Shown: piece by piece, positions 11,182 through 20,335 of the stretch
Numbering within the stretch: position 1 is the stretch's first letter
Layout of the letters: each line of letters opens with the position of its first letter
Source of the DNA: Burkholderiales bacterium Ga0077544
Lineage (GTDB): Bacteria; Pseudomonadota; Gammaproteobacteria; Burkholderiales; Burkholderiaceae_D
Length of the DNA stretch: 64,000 nucleotides
Reading direction: 5' to 3'
Assembly (NCBI GenBank): GCA_001464355.1
Contig: LNEU01000022.1
Span: 1-64,000, forward strand
Notes under the pieces: model-generated
Seen by the model: only the letters and a program-made list of their open reading frames with translations
What the model was told of the DNA's origin: nothing
Databases searched by the model: none
Position numbers and translations under genes: made by a program

Positions 11182-11991
11182 TCAGGCGGACCAGCGCTCC
11201 AGAACGGTATCGCGCAAAGTCTTGCCATTTGATTCAGACGACAACCTGGAAAACTCCGTCGCACAACGTACTACATCGCCGATCACGATAATCGCCGGGC
11301 TGCCGATCTTCGATTCTGCCAATGCTTGTGGCAATTCGGCCAGGGTCGTAATCAGTTGTGCTTGTGCCATACCGGTGGCGGATTGAATGACGGCAACCGG
11401 CGTACAGCCCGCCTTACCGCCTTCAAGCAAGGCTGCCTGAATTTCTGTCGAACGAGCGACGCCCATATAAATCACCAGCGTCAGATTGAGTTTGGCCAGC
11501 GTATTCCAGTCAGGATTGGATTCGGCGTTTTTGCCGTGGCCGGTAATAAAGATCGCGCCCTGGCTCCATTCGCGATGTGTGAGTGGAACACCGATCGATG
11601 CTGGCGCAGCGAGGCCGCTGCTGATCCCATTGATCACTTCAACTTCAACACCTTCAGCTTGCAAATGATCGCGCTCTTCGCCGCCACGACCGAAGATAAA
11701 GGGATCGCCGCCTTTCAAACGCACGACACACTGTCCGGCTTGCGCTTCGGACAACATCAAGCGCTCGATAAATTCTTGTGGGGTTTGTTTGCAGCCGCCG
11801 CGTTTGCCGACGTTGACGATGCGCGCAGTTGCCGGCGCATATTGCAATACTTCTGGATTGACCAGATCGTCGATCAGGATCACATCTGCCTTGGCGATAG
11901 CCTTCACTGCCTTGACTGTCAGCAGATCCGGATCACCAGGACCTGCGCCGACCAAAAACACTTTACCTAATACCTTACCGAACTGCTCCAT
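11182..11991 (-). CDS. cobA: Uroporphyrinogen-III C-methyltransferase
   Basis: SAM-dependent methylation of uroporphyrinogen III to precorrin-2, the first step to siroheme. At 269 residues it is a stand-alone CobA/SUMT without the CysG oxidase-chelatase domain. Motifs: VFLVGAGPGDPDLLTVKAVK at the N-terminus, VVRLKGGDPFIFGRGGEE in the centre, VEVINGISSGLAAPA, and a C-terminal PAIIVIGDVV. It overlaps the end of ybiB by 17 bases and is the last gene of the nirB-nirD-nasA-ybiB-cobA operon. The product provides siroheme for NirB, which explains the linkage. Oxidation and iron insertion must be encoded elsewhere. Confidence 0.95.
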   Translation of the reverse strand: MEQFGKVLGKVFLVGAGPGDPDLLTVKAVKAIAKADVILIDDLVNPEVLQYAPATARIVNVGKRGGCKQTPQEFIERLMLSEAQAGQCVVRLKGGDPFIFGRGGEERDHLQAEGVEVEVINGISSGLAAPASIGVPLTHREWSQGAIFITGHGKNAESNPDWNTLAKLNLTLVIYMGVARSTEIQAALLEGGKAGCTPVAVIQSATGMAQAQLITTLAELPQALAESKIGSPAIIVIGDVVRCATEFSRLSSESNGKTLRDTVLERWSA

Positions 11992-12970
11992 CTTGACCGC
12001 CGTGTTTACTTTGTAGATGTTTAGCTACAAGCAAACACTGTTCCACCTGCTCCAAAATGGAGATAGGGATAGGCTCCTCGCCGCGCAACGCGGCTTCTAT
12101 CCATTTCGCCGTTGTAATAGCGTCACGTTCTGCAGGCAAAGGAGGCAATTCGTCCGTCGGCTCCTGCTTTTGCACCAGAATCGTGCATTCACCGTCATGC
12201 ATCCAGCTTATTTGTTGTGCGCGCTTGGCGTTAGCGACCGTTTCGCCCTCCGTACCACGCATCAAAAACACTTCGCCGCGCTCTGCTGGTGCAGCCGTCG
12301 TGAAGTATGTAGTCAACATGGCAAGGTACTCAGGATGCGTGTATGAGGTCAAGCGCAAGGCCGGTGCAGCAAACGGCTGCATGATCTTGACCAGCGTATG
12401 GGTGGAGTTACGCACGCCGAGGATACGTCGCATTGCGAGCAAACGCGACATGCGTGGCGCCAAGTCTTCAATCGGCATCAACACCGGCGCACGGCGCGCA
12501 AATTGTTCAGCAACTTGCTGCGCAGTGTGCGAAACCGGATAGCCGAGTTCTTTCAAAATTTCCGCAGTCGTGACGCGACCTGGATCGCTCGTCACACCAT
12601 GGATAAATACAGGTGCGCCTTCACGCGCCAGCAACAATGCCATCAAAGGCAGCAGGTTAGGCATCTGACGCGCGCCGTTATAACTTGGGATGACGATAGG
12701 TGCGTAATCGCTAACCGGCGCCACTAGAGGCTCGAACGACGCTTCTGCCGCATCGACAAAGCCGGCGATCTCATCGACAGATTCACCCTTGATACGCATC
12801 GCCAGCATGATGCCGCCCATTTCCAGATCGGACACGCGTCCGTCCAGCATCGCTGCATACAATTGATTGGCATCGTCGCGCGACAAACTGCGCGCGCCTT
12901 TAACGCCACGCCCGATTTCCTTGATGAAACGAGCAGTGGCGAGTGGTTCGGTATTGGAAGGATTTTGCAT
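11975..12970 (-). CDS. ybiB: YbiB/TrpD2-family DNA-binding protein
   Basis: A 331-residue protein with the anthranilate phosphoribosyltransferase fold. The N-terminal helical domain includes GARSLSRDDANQLYAAMLDG and EMGGIMLAMRIKGESVDEIA, then GFVDAAE. The classical TrpD PRPP loop (GTGGD) is absent, replaced by VIPSYNGARQMPNLLPL, as in YbiB (TrpD2), which binds nucleic acid rather than acting in tryptophan synthesis. I chose the ATG at 12970; an upstream frame would add 60 Cys/Phe-rich residues running through a hairpin. It sits between nasA and cobA, an arrangement I recall from other betaproteobacterial nitrate operons, but its role there is unclear. Confidence 0.85.
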   Translation of the reverse strand: MQNPSNTEPLATARFIKEIGRGVKGARSLSRDDANQLYAAMLDGRVSDLEMGGIMLAMRIKGESVDEIAGFVDAAEASFEPLVAPVSDYAPIVIPSYNGARQMPNLLPLMALLLAREGAPVFIHGVTSDPGRVTTAEILKELGYPVSHTAQQVAEQFARRAPVLMPIEDLAPRMSRLLAMRRILGVRNSTHTLVKIMQPFAAPALRLTSYTHPEYLAMLTTYFTTAAPAERGEVFLMRGTEGETVANAKRAQQISWMHDGECTILVQKQEPTDELPPLPAERDAITTAKWIEAALRGEEPIPISILEQVEQCLLVAKHLQSKHGGQDGAVR

Positions 12971-12991
12971 GCCGCAGAGGGTACACCGAAG

Positions 12992-13019
12992 CCCGGTTCT
13001 GCGAAAGTGCAGAACCGGG
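12992..13019 (-). other. Stable intercistronic hairpin between nasA and ybiB
   Basis: CCCGGTTCTGC (12992-13002) and GCAGAACCGGG (13009-13019) form a perfect 11-bp stem with a 6-base loop. There is no T-run after it on the minus strand, so it looks like an mRNA-stability or processing element, or a weak Rho-dependent stop, rather than an intrinsic terminator. Confidence 0.6.
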
Positions 13020-13068
13020 AAAGGCGATGGAAAAATTATGACGAAATTACAATGGAAATTACAGAAGC

Positions 13069-15891
13069 TTAAGCAGCCTTGGCAGGTACCTGTTGGCCGA
13101 CAATGATTTTCTTCAGTTCCGGAACACAGGACCCGCAGTTGGTGCCGCACTTCAACTTCTGCTGCAAGTCAGCCAGTTTCACATCAACTTCGCCGCGCGT
13201 TCCAACCAGGCTATCGTTGATTTCCGTTTCAGATACGTTGAAGCAGTTACAGACGATACGACCACGCGACTTGAAGTTTTGAGGTGCCTTATTCGATGGC
13301 ATCAACAACAAGCGACCCAAGGCCGCAACTGGTTGCTCGCTTTCCAGATATTCCTTCAACCAGCCTTCGGCAGAAATATCGCCTGCCAGCGCCACCGCCT
13401 GTAACTTGCCATCTGCTATCAAAATACGGCGCGAGTTGCCGCGCTTGCTATCGTCATAGCGCAGCACTTGCGCACCAGCGATGCTGAATTTTTCTTCTAT
13501 CTCTGCCGTCAGCGCAGGATTCGCTGCGTAATCGTCCGCTGCGCGGAACAGCACGCCTACCTTGTCGCGACCAAACAGCGTGCATGATGCATACGCAAAC
13601 TTGCGCATCATGGGCCGCAATGCCGCTTGCAAATCGAGCAGCTTGGATTCTTCTATCCAGCCGAAGACGATAAAACGCCAAGGGAATTCCGCTTTCAAAA
13701 TCTTGACGGCGGCGTGCTTCAATTCTGGTTGCTTCGAAGTAGGGCAATACGCTGGCGTGGTCAACGCGTTCACGCCATAAGTGCCGTCGCCATCCCTTCC
13801 ACGACCGGAAACGTATTCTTCGCCCCAATGCATGCCGATAAAAGCCTGTCCCGCGCGCATATCGTCACCCAAGGCCACAGGGAAAATCTGTGAACCGCGT
13901 TTGCTGGTGACATGCACCAGGTCGCCAGCATTGAGCAGCCGACGCTCCATATCCACTTTGGACAAGACAACCGACGGCTCCGATGCATGCGAAAACAATT
14001 GCGCAACCGTGCCGGTACGGCTCATGCCATGCCATTGATCACGCAAACGACCCGTCGTTAAATGGAAGGGATAGCGTGCATCAACTGGTTCGGCAACTGG
14101 CTGATAAACCGTATTTACAAACTTCGCACGACCATTAGTCGTTGGGAAGATCCCGTCTTCATACAAACGTTTCTTGCCGGTAGTCGCGCCTTCTGGAAAT
14201 GGCCATTGTTGCGGGCCCTGCTCTTCCAATAGTTTGAAACTTAGACCGGTGATATCCAGATCGCGACCGCGTGTTGATTCGCGATGTTCGTTCCAGATTT
14301 CTTCCGTCGTTTCAAACGGGAAGATAGACGATTGTCTACCAAGCGCGCCTTCCAGCTTGCGCGCGAAGTCGACTGCAATTTCCCAGTCGTGTTTAGTTTC
14401 GCCGAGCTTGGGCAACACTGATTTGAAACGTGTAATGCGACGTTCGGAATTGGTAACCGTGCCTTCTTTCTCACTCCATGTCGATGCTGGCAACAACACA
14501 TCCGCGTAATCGCAACTCGCGGTCGTTTTGTACGCTTCCTGCACAATAACCAGTTCGGCATTGCGCAGTGCTTCGCGGATCATTGCCTGCTCAGGCATTG
14601 ACTGCGCCGGATTGGTACAGACGATCCAGATGATTTTGATTTCACCGGTACGCACGGCTTCGAACATTTCCACCGCGCTTTTGCCAGGCGCCGCCGGTAC
14701 GTCGGCTACGCCCCATAATTTTGCAATCTCTGCTCTATGTTCCGGATTGGCCAAATCACGATGCGCCGACAACATGGTGGCGAGGCCACCTACTTCACGG
14801 CCACCCATCGCATTTGGTTGGCCAGTCAACGAAAGCGGCCCTGCACCAGGCTTGCCGATTTGATGCGTAGCCAGATGAAGATTGATCAATGCCGCATTTT
14901 TTGCGGTGCCGGATGAGGATTGATTCAAGCCCTGGCAATACATGGACAACGTTGCTTTCGATTTGCCGAACATGCGCGCGGCTTGCATCAAGTCTTCTTC
15001 TTTGATGCCGCAGATGTCCGCAACAAATCTAGGTGTGTACTCACGCACGGTTTGTTTCAGTGCTGCAAAACCTTCCGTATGCGCCTCGATATATTCGAGA
15101 TCGACCAGGTCTTCCCACAAACAGATATGCAACATGCCGTTGAACAGCGCGACGTCGGTGCCCGGCAAAATCGGCAAGAACAAATCAGCTTCGCGTGCGG
15201 TATCGGTGCGGCGCGGATCGGCGACGATCACTTTTAATAACGGGTTGGCTTTGCGCGCATCTTCGATGCGCCTATAGATGATCGGATGCGCGTAGGCGGT
15301 ATTCGAGCCGACGATAAAAATGACTTGCGCCTGATCGATATCTTCATAGCAAGGTGGCGGTGCATCCGCACCCAAGGTTTGCTTGTAACCGGCGACTGCA
15401 CTCGACATGCACAAACGCGAATTGGTATCGACGTTATTGGTGCCGATTAAACCCTTCGCGAGTTTGTTAAAGACGTAATAATCCTCGGTCAGCAACTGAC
15501 CTGACAAATAAAAGCCAACGCTATCCGGCCCGTGATCACGGATAGTTGCAGCAAATTTACTGACGATGAAATCCATCGTCGTTGCCCACGATGTGCGCTC
15601 GCGCTCATCGCTACGTGCCAGACGCATTTCCGGATACAGCGCGCGCGACTGCTGTTGCAATGCCGGGCGCGCGGTTAAATGCAGGGTGCTGCCCTTGGTG
15701 CACAAACGGCCGAAGTTGGCCGGATGGTCAGGATCGCCACGCACGGCGATCACCTTCTCTCCATCGCTTTGGATCAAGACACCGCAGCCCACCCCGCAAT
15801 AACAGCAGGTGGCTTTGGTTTCGGTCGGAGCTGATGCAACAGCAGATACAGCAGGTTCCGGCCGGACAGCAGAAAGCAGCGATTCACTCAT
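13069..15891 (-). CDS. nasA: Assimilatory nitrate reductase catalytic subunit
   Basis: Cytoplasmic molybdenum enzyme reducing nitrate to nitrite. The N-terminal [4Fe-4S] motif is CCYCGVGCGVL, and GDPDHPANFGRLCTKGSTLH completes the cluster. Mo-bisMGD motifs such as NTNSRLCMSSAVAGYKQT and LTGQPNAMGGREVGGLATML are typical of NasA/NapA-type reductases. The C-terminus (about 850-940) has an extra BFD-like [2Fe-2S] domain, IVCNCFNVSE and CGTNCGSCVPELK, as in Klebsiella NasA; this probably accepts electrons from a flavoprotein or ferredoxin. No NasC-type reductase subunit is seen nearby. The start overlaps the nirD stop (ATGA). The 940-residue length is normal for NasA with the BFD tail. Confidence 0.96.
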   Translation of the reverse strand: MSESLLSAVRPEPAVSAVASAPTETKATCCYCGVGCGVLIQSDGEKVIAVRGDPDHPANFGRLCTKGSTLHLTARPALQQQSRALYPEMRLARSDERERTSWATTMDFIVSKFAATIRDHGPDSVGFYLSGQLLTEDYYVFNKLAKGLIGTNNVDTNSRLCMSSAVAGYKQTLGADAPPPCYEDIDQAQVIFIVGSNTAYAHPIIYRRIEDARKANPLLKVIVADPRRTDTAREADLFLPILPGTDVALFNGMLHICLWEDLVDLEYIEAHTEGFAALKQTVREYTPRFVADICGIKEEDLMQAARMFGKSKATLSMYCQGLNQSSSGTAKNAALINLHLATHQIGKPGAGPLSLTGQPNAMGGREVGGLATMLSAHRDLANPEHRAEIAKLWGVADVPAAPGKSAVEMFEAVRTGEIKIIWIVCTNPAQSMPEQAMIREALRNAELVIVQEAYKTTASCDYADVLLPASTWSEKEGTVTNSERRITRFKSVLPKLGETKHDWEIAVDFARKLEGALGRQSSIFPFETTEEIWNEHRESTRGRDLDITGLSFKLLEEQGPQQWPFPEGATTGKKRLYEDGIFPTTNGRAKFVNTVYQPVAEPVDARYPFHLTTGRLRDQWHGMSRTGTVAQLFSHASEPSVVLSKVDMERRLLNAGDLVHVTSKRGSQIFPVALGDDMRAGQAFIGMHWGEEYVSGRGRDGDGTYGVNALTTPAYCPTSKQPELKHAAVKILKAEFPWRFIVFGWIEESKLLDLQAALRPMMRKFAYASCTLFGRDKVGVLFRAADDYAANPALTAEIEEKFSIAGAQVLRYDDSKRGNSRRILIADGKLQAVALAGDISAEGWLKEYLESEQPVAALGRLLLMPSNKAPQNFKSRGRIVCNCFNVSETEINDSLVGTRGEVDVKLADLQQKLKCGTNCGSCVPELKKIIVGQQVPAKAA

Positions 15892-16241
15892 GCAGCGGCA
15901 GCCTCACTGACCGGCGCATTCAATTCCACTACATCCAGATAAACATCACCACCTTCAACCTTGACGCTGTATTTTTGCGTGCAACCTTCATCCGGCGCAG
16001 CGGCACAGCCATCGCCCAAACCTATGCTCCAGTTGTGCAAAGGACAAGCGACGCGCTCACCAAAGACAATGCCTTGCGACAAAGGACCACCCTTGTGCGG
16101 GCAACGATCCAGCAAGGCGAATACCTTGTCTTCACTATTGCGGAAAATGGCGACGTTCGGTTTGTCTGCGCGATTGACGACGCGTGAACCGAGGACTGGA
16201 ATGTCCGTTACCTTGCAGATGACTTTCCATTGGTTTGACAT
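15888..16241 (-). CDS. nirD: Nitrite reductase (NADH) small subunit
   Basis: A 117-residue Rieske-fold protein, partner of NirB in NADH-dependent reduction of nitrite to ammonium. It contains CPHKGGPLSQG and VACPLHNWSIGLGDG, so the Rieske Cys-x-His and Cys-x-x-His ligands are both present; many NirD proteins lack them, so this one may bind a [2Fe-2S] cluster. The ATG at 16241 is preceded by AAGGTCATGT and gives the family start MSNQWKVICKV. It lies 89 bases after nirB and overlaps the nasA start, so the three are one operon. Confidence 0.95.
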   Translation of the reverse strand: MSNQWKVICKVTDIPVLGSRVVNRADKPNVAIFRNSEDKVFALLDRCPHKGGPLSQGIVFGERVACPLHNWSIGLGDGCAAAPDEGCTQKYSVKVEGGDVYLDVVELNAPVSEAAAA

Positions 16242-16330
16242 ACATGACCTTGATAAAAATTGTGATAGACGTTGTGTACTGCGGTTGTGGCTTTTTTGCA
16301 CTCGTACTTGAAGCGCGAGTGCAACCCTGA

Positions 16331-18769
16331 TTAGATCGACAATGGCTCGAACTGACGTGTATCGACCATTGCTTTTTCAGGTTCATGCCATGGATCGGCT
16401 TCACCTTCCAGCGAGAACAGCAAGCGCTCATACAAGGCCTTGCGGTTTTCATCATCCTCCAGCACTTTTTGTTTCGCGTGGTCCAGACCTACACGTGCAA
16501 GGTAATGCACGGTTCGTTCCAGGTACCAGCCTTCTTCGCGATACAACTGTAGGAAGGCACCGGCGTATTCCAGCACTTCTTCATGCGTTTTCAGTTTGAC
16601 AAAGAATTCTGCGACTTCGGTTTTGATACCGCCATTGCCACCTACATACAATTCCCAGCCTGAATCAACACCAATGATGCCGACGTCCTTGATGCCCGAT
16701 TCTGCGCAGTTACGCGGGCAACCGGAGACTGCCAATTTAACCTTGTGCGGTGCATACATGCGTGCCAATTGACGCTCAAGTTGTTGCCCCATTTTGGTCG
16801 AATCCTGGGTACCGAAACGGCACCATTCCGAACCAACGCAGGTCTTCACTGTACGCAAACCTTTTGCATATGCAAGACCGGATGGCATACCGAGGTCATG
16901 CCAGACTTCGCGCAAGTCTTCTTTCTTCACACCCAGCAAATCGATACGCTGACCGCCCGTCACTTTGACGGTAGGAATCTTGAACTTGTCGACCACGTCA
17001 GCGATGCGGCGCAATTCGGAAGAATTGGTTTCGCCACCCCACATACGTGGAATCACAGAGAAGGTGCCGTCTTTTTGAATGTTGGCGTGCGCACGTTCAT
17101 TGATGTAACGCGATTGCGGATCATCCTTGGCTTCACGCGGCCAGGTCGAGATTAAATAATAGTTAATGCCAGGACGGCAGCTTGAGCAACCGTTAGGCGT
17201 ACGCCAGCCCATCTTTTGCTGCACTTCTGCGACCGACAACATCTTGTCTGCCTTGATCGCATCGCGCACTTCTTGATGGGTGTGATCAGTACAGCCGCAC
17301 ATAGGTTTGGCTTTGCTCGATACCGAGTAATCGCCGCCCACCGTTGCCATGATGATTTGTTCGACCAGACCAGTGCACGAACCGCAAGATGCAGATGCCT
17401 TGGTGTGCTTGCGCACGTCTTCAATCGTGAACAGGCCTTTTTCTTTGATTGCGGTCACGATGGTGCCTTTGCATACGCCGTTACAACCGCAGACTTCTGC
17501 GCTGTCCGGCATTGATGCCGCTTTGCTGAAACCTTCGTGACCGGCATCACCTGGACGCGTGGTGTTGGCTTCGCCGAACATCAGCGAGTCACGGATTTCG
17601 CTGATGTCTTTGCCTTCGCGCAGCAGACTAAAGTACCAGCTGCCATCGACGGTATCGCCATACAAACATGCACCGACCAGTTTGTCGTCTTTCAATACCA
17701 GTTTTTTGTACACGCCGCCTATAGGATCGGACAACATGATTTCTTCTGTGCCTTCGCCACCGAGGAATTCACCAGCGGAGAACAAATCAATACCGGTTAC
17801 TTTCAACTTGGTCGAAGTGACCGAACCTTGATAACGGCCGATACCGTAATTAGCCAGATGATTGGCGCAGACTTTTGCCATTTCAAACAAAGGTGCAACC
17901 AGACCGTATGCGGTGCCGCGGTGATTAACGCACTCACCCACTGAATACACTTTTGGATCGTAGGTCTGCATCGTGTCATTGACGACGATACCGCGATTGC
18001 AATAGATGCCGGTTTCTTCAGCGAGTTGTGTGTTCGGGCGTATGCCGACCGCCATCACGACCAGTTGCGCCGGAATTTCTGTACCGTCGGTAAAGCGCAA
18101 TGCCTTGACGCGACCGTTTTCATCGCCGATGACTTCTTGCGTATTTTTTCCGAGCAGGAAGTTGAGGCCGCGATCTTCCAGCGATTTTTGCAGCATCTTG
18201 CCAGCGACGTTATCGAGTTGACGCTCCATCAGCGTCTCTGGCAAATGCACCACCGTGACGTTCATGCCGCGCAATTTCAAGCCATTGGCTGCTTCCAGAC
18301 CCAGCAGACCACCGCCGATGACAACCGCATCAGTATGTACTTTGGCGGCTTCTATCATCGCGTTGGTATCGTAGATATCGCGATAGGAAATCACACCTTC
18401 CAAATCCTTGCCGGGAATCGGCAACATGAATGGATTGGAACCGGTAGCCAGCAACAGGCGATCGTATTCTGCAGTTGTGCCGTCATCTGCAATCACCATG
18501 CGTTTGACGCGATCGATCTTGGCGATCTTTTTACCCAGGTGCAGCTTGATGTCGTTTTCTACATACCAGTCCACGTCATTCAGCATGATGTCCTGGATGG
18601 TTTGCTCGCCGGCCAACACCGGGGACAGCAAAATACGGTTGTAATTGGCATAAGGCTCAGCACCGAATACCGTAATGTCATATAAGTCAGGTGCAATCTT
18701 GCGTAGTTCTTCCAAAGTACGCACGCCTGCCATACCGTTACCAACCATGACCAGTTTCATTTTTTTCAT
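16331..18769 (-). CDS. nirB: Nitrite reductase (NADH) large subunit
   Basis: Siroheme enzyme reducing nitrite to ammonium with NADH. The N-terminus KLVMVGNGMAGVRTLEEL is an FAD-binding fold; TDAVVIGGGLLGLEAANGLK is the NADH-binding fold. Two BFD-like [2Fe-2S] segments follow (CGCNGVCKGTIV..CGSCTGLV and MCGCTDHTHQEV..GCSSCRPG). The C-terminal sulfite/nitrite reductase domain has TCVGSEWCRFGTQDS and VSGCPRNCAESGIKDVG, giving the four Cys for [4Fe-4S]-siroheme. I chose the ATG at 18769 (MKKMKLVMVG); a longer frame would run through the promoter. First gene of the nirB-nirD-nasA-ybiB-cobA operon, with a sigma-54 promoter about 40 bases upstream. Confidence 0.96.
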   Translation of the reverse strand: MKKMKLVMVGNGMAGVRTLEELRKIAPDLYDITVFGAEPYANYNRILLSPVLAGEQTIQDIMLNDVDWYVENDIKLHLGKKIAKIDRVKRMVIADDGTTAEYDRLLLATGSNPFMLPIPGKDLEGVISYRDIYDTNAMIEAAKVHTDAVVIGGGLLGLEAANGLKLRGMNVTVVHLPETLMERQLDNVAGKMLQKSLEDRGLNFLLGKNTQEVIGDENGRVKALRFTDGTEIPAQLVVMAVGIRPNTQLAEETGIYCNRGIVVNDTMQTYDPKVYSVGECVNHRGTAYGLVAPLFEMAKVCANHLANYGIGRYQGSVTSTKLKVTGIDLFSAGEFLGGEGTEEIMLSDPIGGVYKKLVLKDDKLVGACLYGDTVDGSWYFSLLREGKDISEIRDSLMFGEANTTRPGDAGHEGFSKAASMPDSAEVCGCNGVCKGTIVTAIKEKGLFTIEDVRKHTKASASCGSCTGLVEQIIMATVGGDYSVSSKAKPMCGCTDHTHQEVRDAIKADKMLSVAEVQQKMGWRTPNGCSSCRPGINYYLISTWPREAKDDPQSRYINERAHANIQKDGTFSVIPRMWGGETNSSELRRIADVVDKFKIPTVKVTGGQRIDLLGVKKEDLREVWHDLGMPSGLAYAKGLRTVKTCVGSEWCRFGTQDSTKMGQQLERQLARMYAPHKVKLAVSGCPRNCAESGIKDVGIIGVDSGWELYVGGNGGIKTEVAEFFVKLKTHEEVLEYAGAFLQLYREEGWYLERTVHYLARVGLDHAKQKVLEDDENRKALYERLLFSLEGEADPWHEPEKAMVDTRQFEPLSI

Positions 18770-18807
18770 CGCTGCATCCCACAGATTTGTTATTCGCGAA
18801 TTCAAAT

Positions 18808-18824
18808 AAGCAAAACAGATGCCA
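18808..18824 (-). promoter_or_regulatory. Sigma-54 promoter of the nirB operon
   Basis: Minus strand reads TGGCAT-CTGTT-TTGCT, matching the -24/-12 consensus TGGCAC-N5-TTGCW with one change. The predicted start is near 18797, about 28 bases before the nirB ATG. Confidence 0.8.
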
Positions 18825-18883
18825 GTTTTACTTATTGTGCACTTTTCATGAAAAAAGCCGTTTCTGCACCAATAGAAAGTCAT

Positions 18884-18906
18884 TTCTGCACTTAACAAGT
18901 GCAGAA
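18884..18906. promoter_or_regulatory. NtrC-type palindromic activator site
   Basis: A perfect inverted repeat with 10-base arms (TTCTGCACTT and AAGTGCAGAA) and a 3-base centre. Its core TGCACTTAACAAGTGCA fits the NtrC pattern TGCAC-N7-GTGCA. It lies about 60 bp from the nirB -24 and about 85 bp from the narK -24 box, so one site can serve both divergent promoters. Extra half-sites TGCACC (18875-18880) and GGTGCA (18919-18924) flank it. Confidence 0.75.
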
Positions 18907-18988
18907 CGCTGTTTATTTGGTGCAACCCTAGCGAGCTAATTTAGCGAGCATTAACCGCGCCCATTCGTGGGCATGACTTGCACTAAAG

Positions 18989-19005
18989 TGGCATGGCCCT
19001 TGCAT
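18989..19005 (+). promoter_or_regulatory. Sigma-54 promoter of the nitrate transporter gene
   Basis: TGGCAT-GGCCC-TTGCA (then T) matches the -24/-12 consensus. The predicted start is near 19016, about 25 bases before the transporter ATG. Confidence 0.82.
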
Positions 19006-19040
19006 ATTTAGATGCAATATTGTCTAACTAGCGAGATCCC

Positions 19041-20255
19041 ATGGAAAAAACGTCATTCTGGAAAGCCGGTCACACGCCGACCTTGCTTGCCTCATTCTTT
19101 TACTTCGACCTCAGCTTCATGGTCTGGGTCATTCTCGGACCGCTGGCCGTGCAGATCGCCGGCGATCTCGCTCTGACTCCTGCACAAAAAGGCTTGATGG
19201 TCGCCACGCCTTTACTATCTGGCGCGTTATTGCGCATTGTCATGGGCGTACTGGTCGATCATCTGAAACCAAAGAAAGCCGGCATCATCGGTCAGGTCAT
19301 TGTCATGGCCGGTATGTTGTGGGCATGGCTGGGCGACCTGAACAGTTATCACACGATGCTGGCGTTTGGCGTCATCCTCGGTTTCGCTGGCGCTGCATTT
19401 GCCGTGGCCCTGCCTTTGGCTTCGCGCTGGTATCCGCCTGAGCATCAAGGTACTGCGCTCGGCATTGCCGGTGCAGGTAACTCAGGCACCGCGTTTGCTG
19501 CACTGTTTGCCCCAGGCTTGGCGATTATCTTCGGTTGGCAAAACGTGTTTGGCCTTTGCCTCATTCCACTGGGCGTGGCTTTTATCGTCTATCTGGTATT
19601 TACCAAAGACGCACCGAATGCCCCGCCAGCAAAATCCATGGTTGAATATCTGCATGTATTGAAAGACAAGGATGCGTGGTGGTTCATGTTCTTCTACAGC
19701 GTGACCTTTGGCGGCTTCGCCGGTCTGGCTTCGTCGCTGACGATTTACTTCAATGGTCAATATGGCTTGTCGCCAGTGACTGCTGGCTATTTCACTGCGG
19801 CCTGCGTATTCGCCGGCTCGGCCGTTCGTCCATTGGGCGGCCGTTTGGCCGACCGCATAGGCGGCATCAAGACTTTGTCGATGATGTATATGCTGGCCGC
19901 AACCTTCATGCTGATTGCCAGCTTCGGTTTGTCATCGGCTGCAGCTGCCGTTGCGATCTTTGTGCTCGCGATGCTTGCACTCGGCGTAGGCAACGGCGCA
20001 GTATTCCAATTGGTACCGCAGCGCTTCCGCAAGGAAATCGGCGTGATGACTGGTTTAGTCGGCATGGCTGGTGGCATAGGCGGCTTCTATCTGGCGTCCA
20101 GCCTTGGTTACTCGAAGCAATTGACCGGCAGCTATCAAGGTGGCTTGATTGTTTTCGCCGCATTGGCCATCGTTGCCTTGCTCGGTTTGTCCGCAGTGAA
20201 AAAACGCTGGCGCACAACCTGGGGCAGCGCGGCCATGACCAATGCAAAAATCTAA
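19041..20255 (+). CDS. narK: NarK/NasA-type nitrate/nitrite MFS transporter
   Basis: A 404-residue inner-membrane major-facilitator protein with about 12 hydrophobic segments. It starts FWKAGHTPTLLASFFYFDLS, typical of the nitrate/nitrite porter family. The nitrate-signature-like segment AGAGNSGTAFAALFAPGLA (residues about 145) carries the first NNP Gly/Asn-rich motif, and GMAGGIGGFYLASSLGY near the C-terminus is the second. ADRIGGIKTL is the MFS loop motif. It is divergent from nirB and shares the regulatory region with it. It probably imports nitrate for assimilation, in parallel with NrtABD; export of nitrite cannot be excluded. Confidence 0.92.
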   Translation: MEKTSFWKAGHTPTLLASFFYFDLSFMVWVILGPLAVQIAGDLALTPAQKGLMVATPLLSGALLRIVMGVLVDHLKPKKAGIIGQVIVMAGMLWAWLGDLNSYHTMLAFGVILGFAGAAFAVALPLASRWYPPEHQGTALGIAGAGNSGTAFAALFAPGLAIIFGWQNVFGLCLIPLGVAFIVYLVFTKDAPNAPPAKSMVEYLHVLKDKDAWWFMFFYSVTFGGFAGLASSLTIYFNGQYGLSPVTAGYFTAACVFAGSAVRPLGGRLADRIGGIKTLSMMYMLAATFMLIASFGLSSAAAAVAIFVLAMLALGVGNGAVFQLVPQRFRKEIGVMTGLVGMAGGIGGFYLASSLGYSKQLTGSYQGGLIVFAALAIVALLGLSAVKKRWRTTWGSAAMTNAKI

Positions 20256-20335
20256 ATCACATATTTGTAGATGGTTTTAAAAATGCATTCATCAAAGTCG
20301 ACCATCGTCATGACTGAATCTTTGTCAGCTACACC

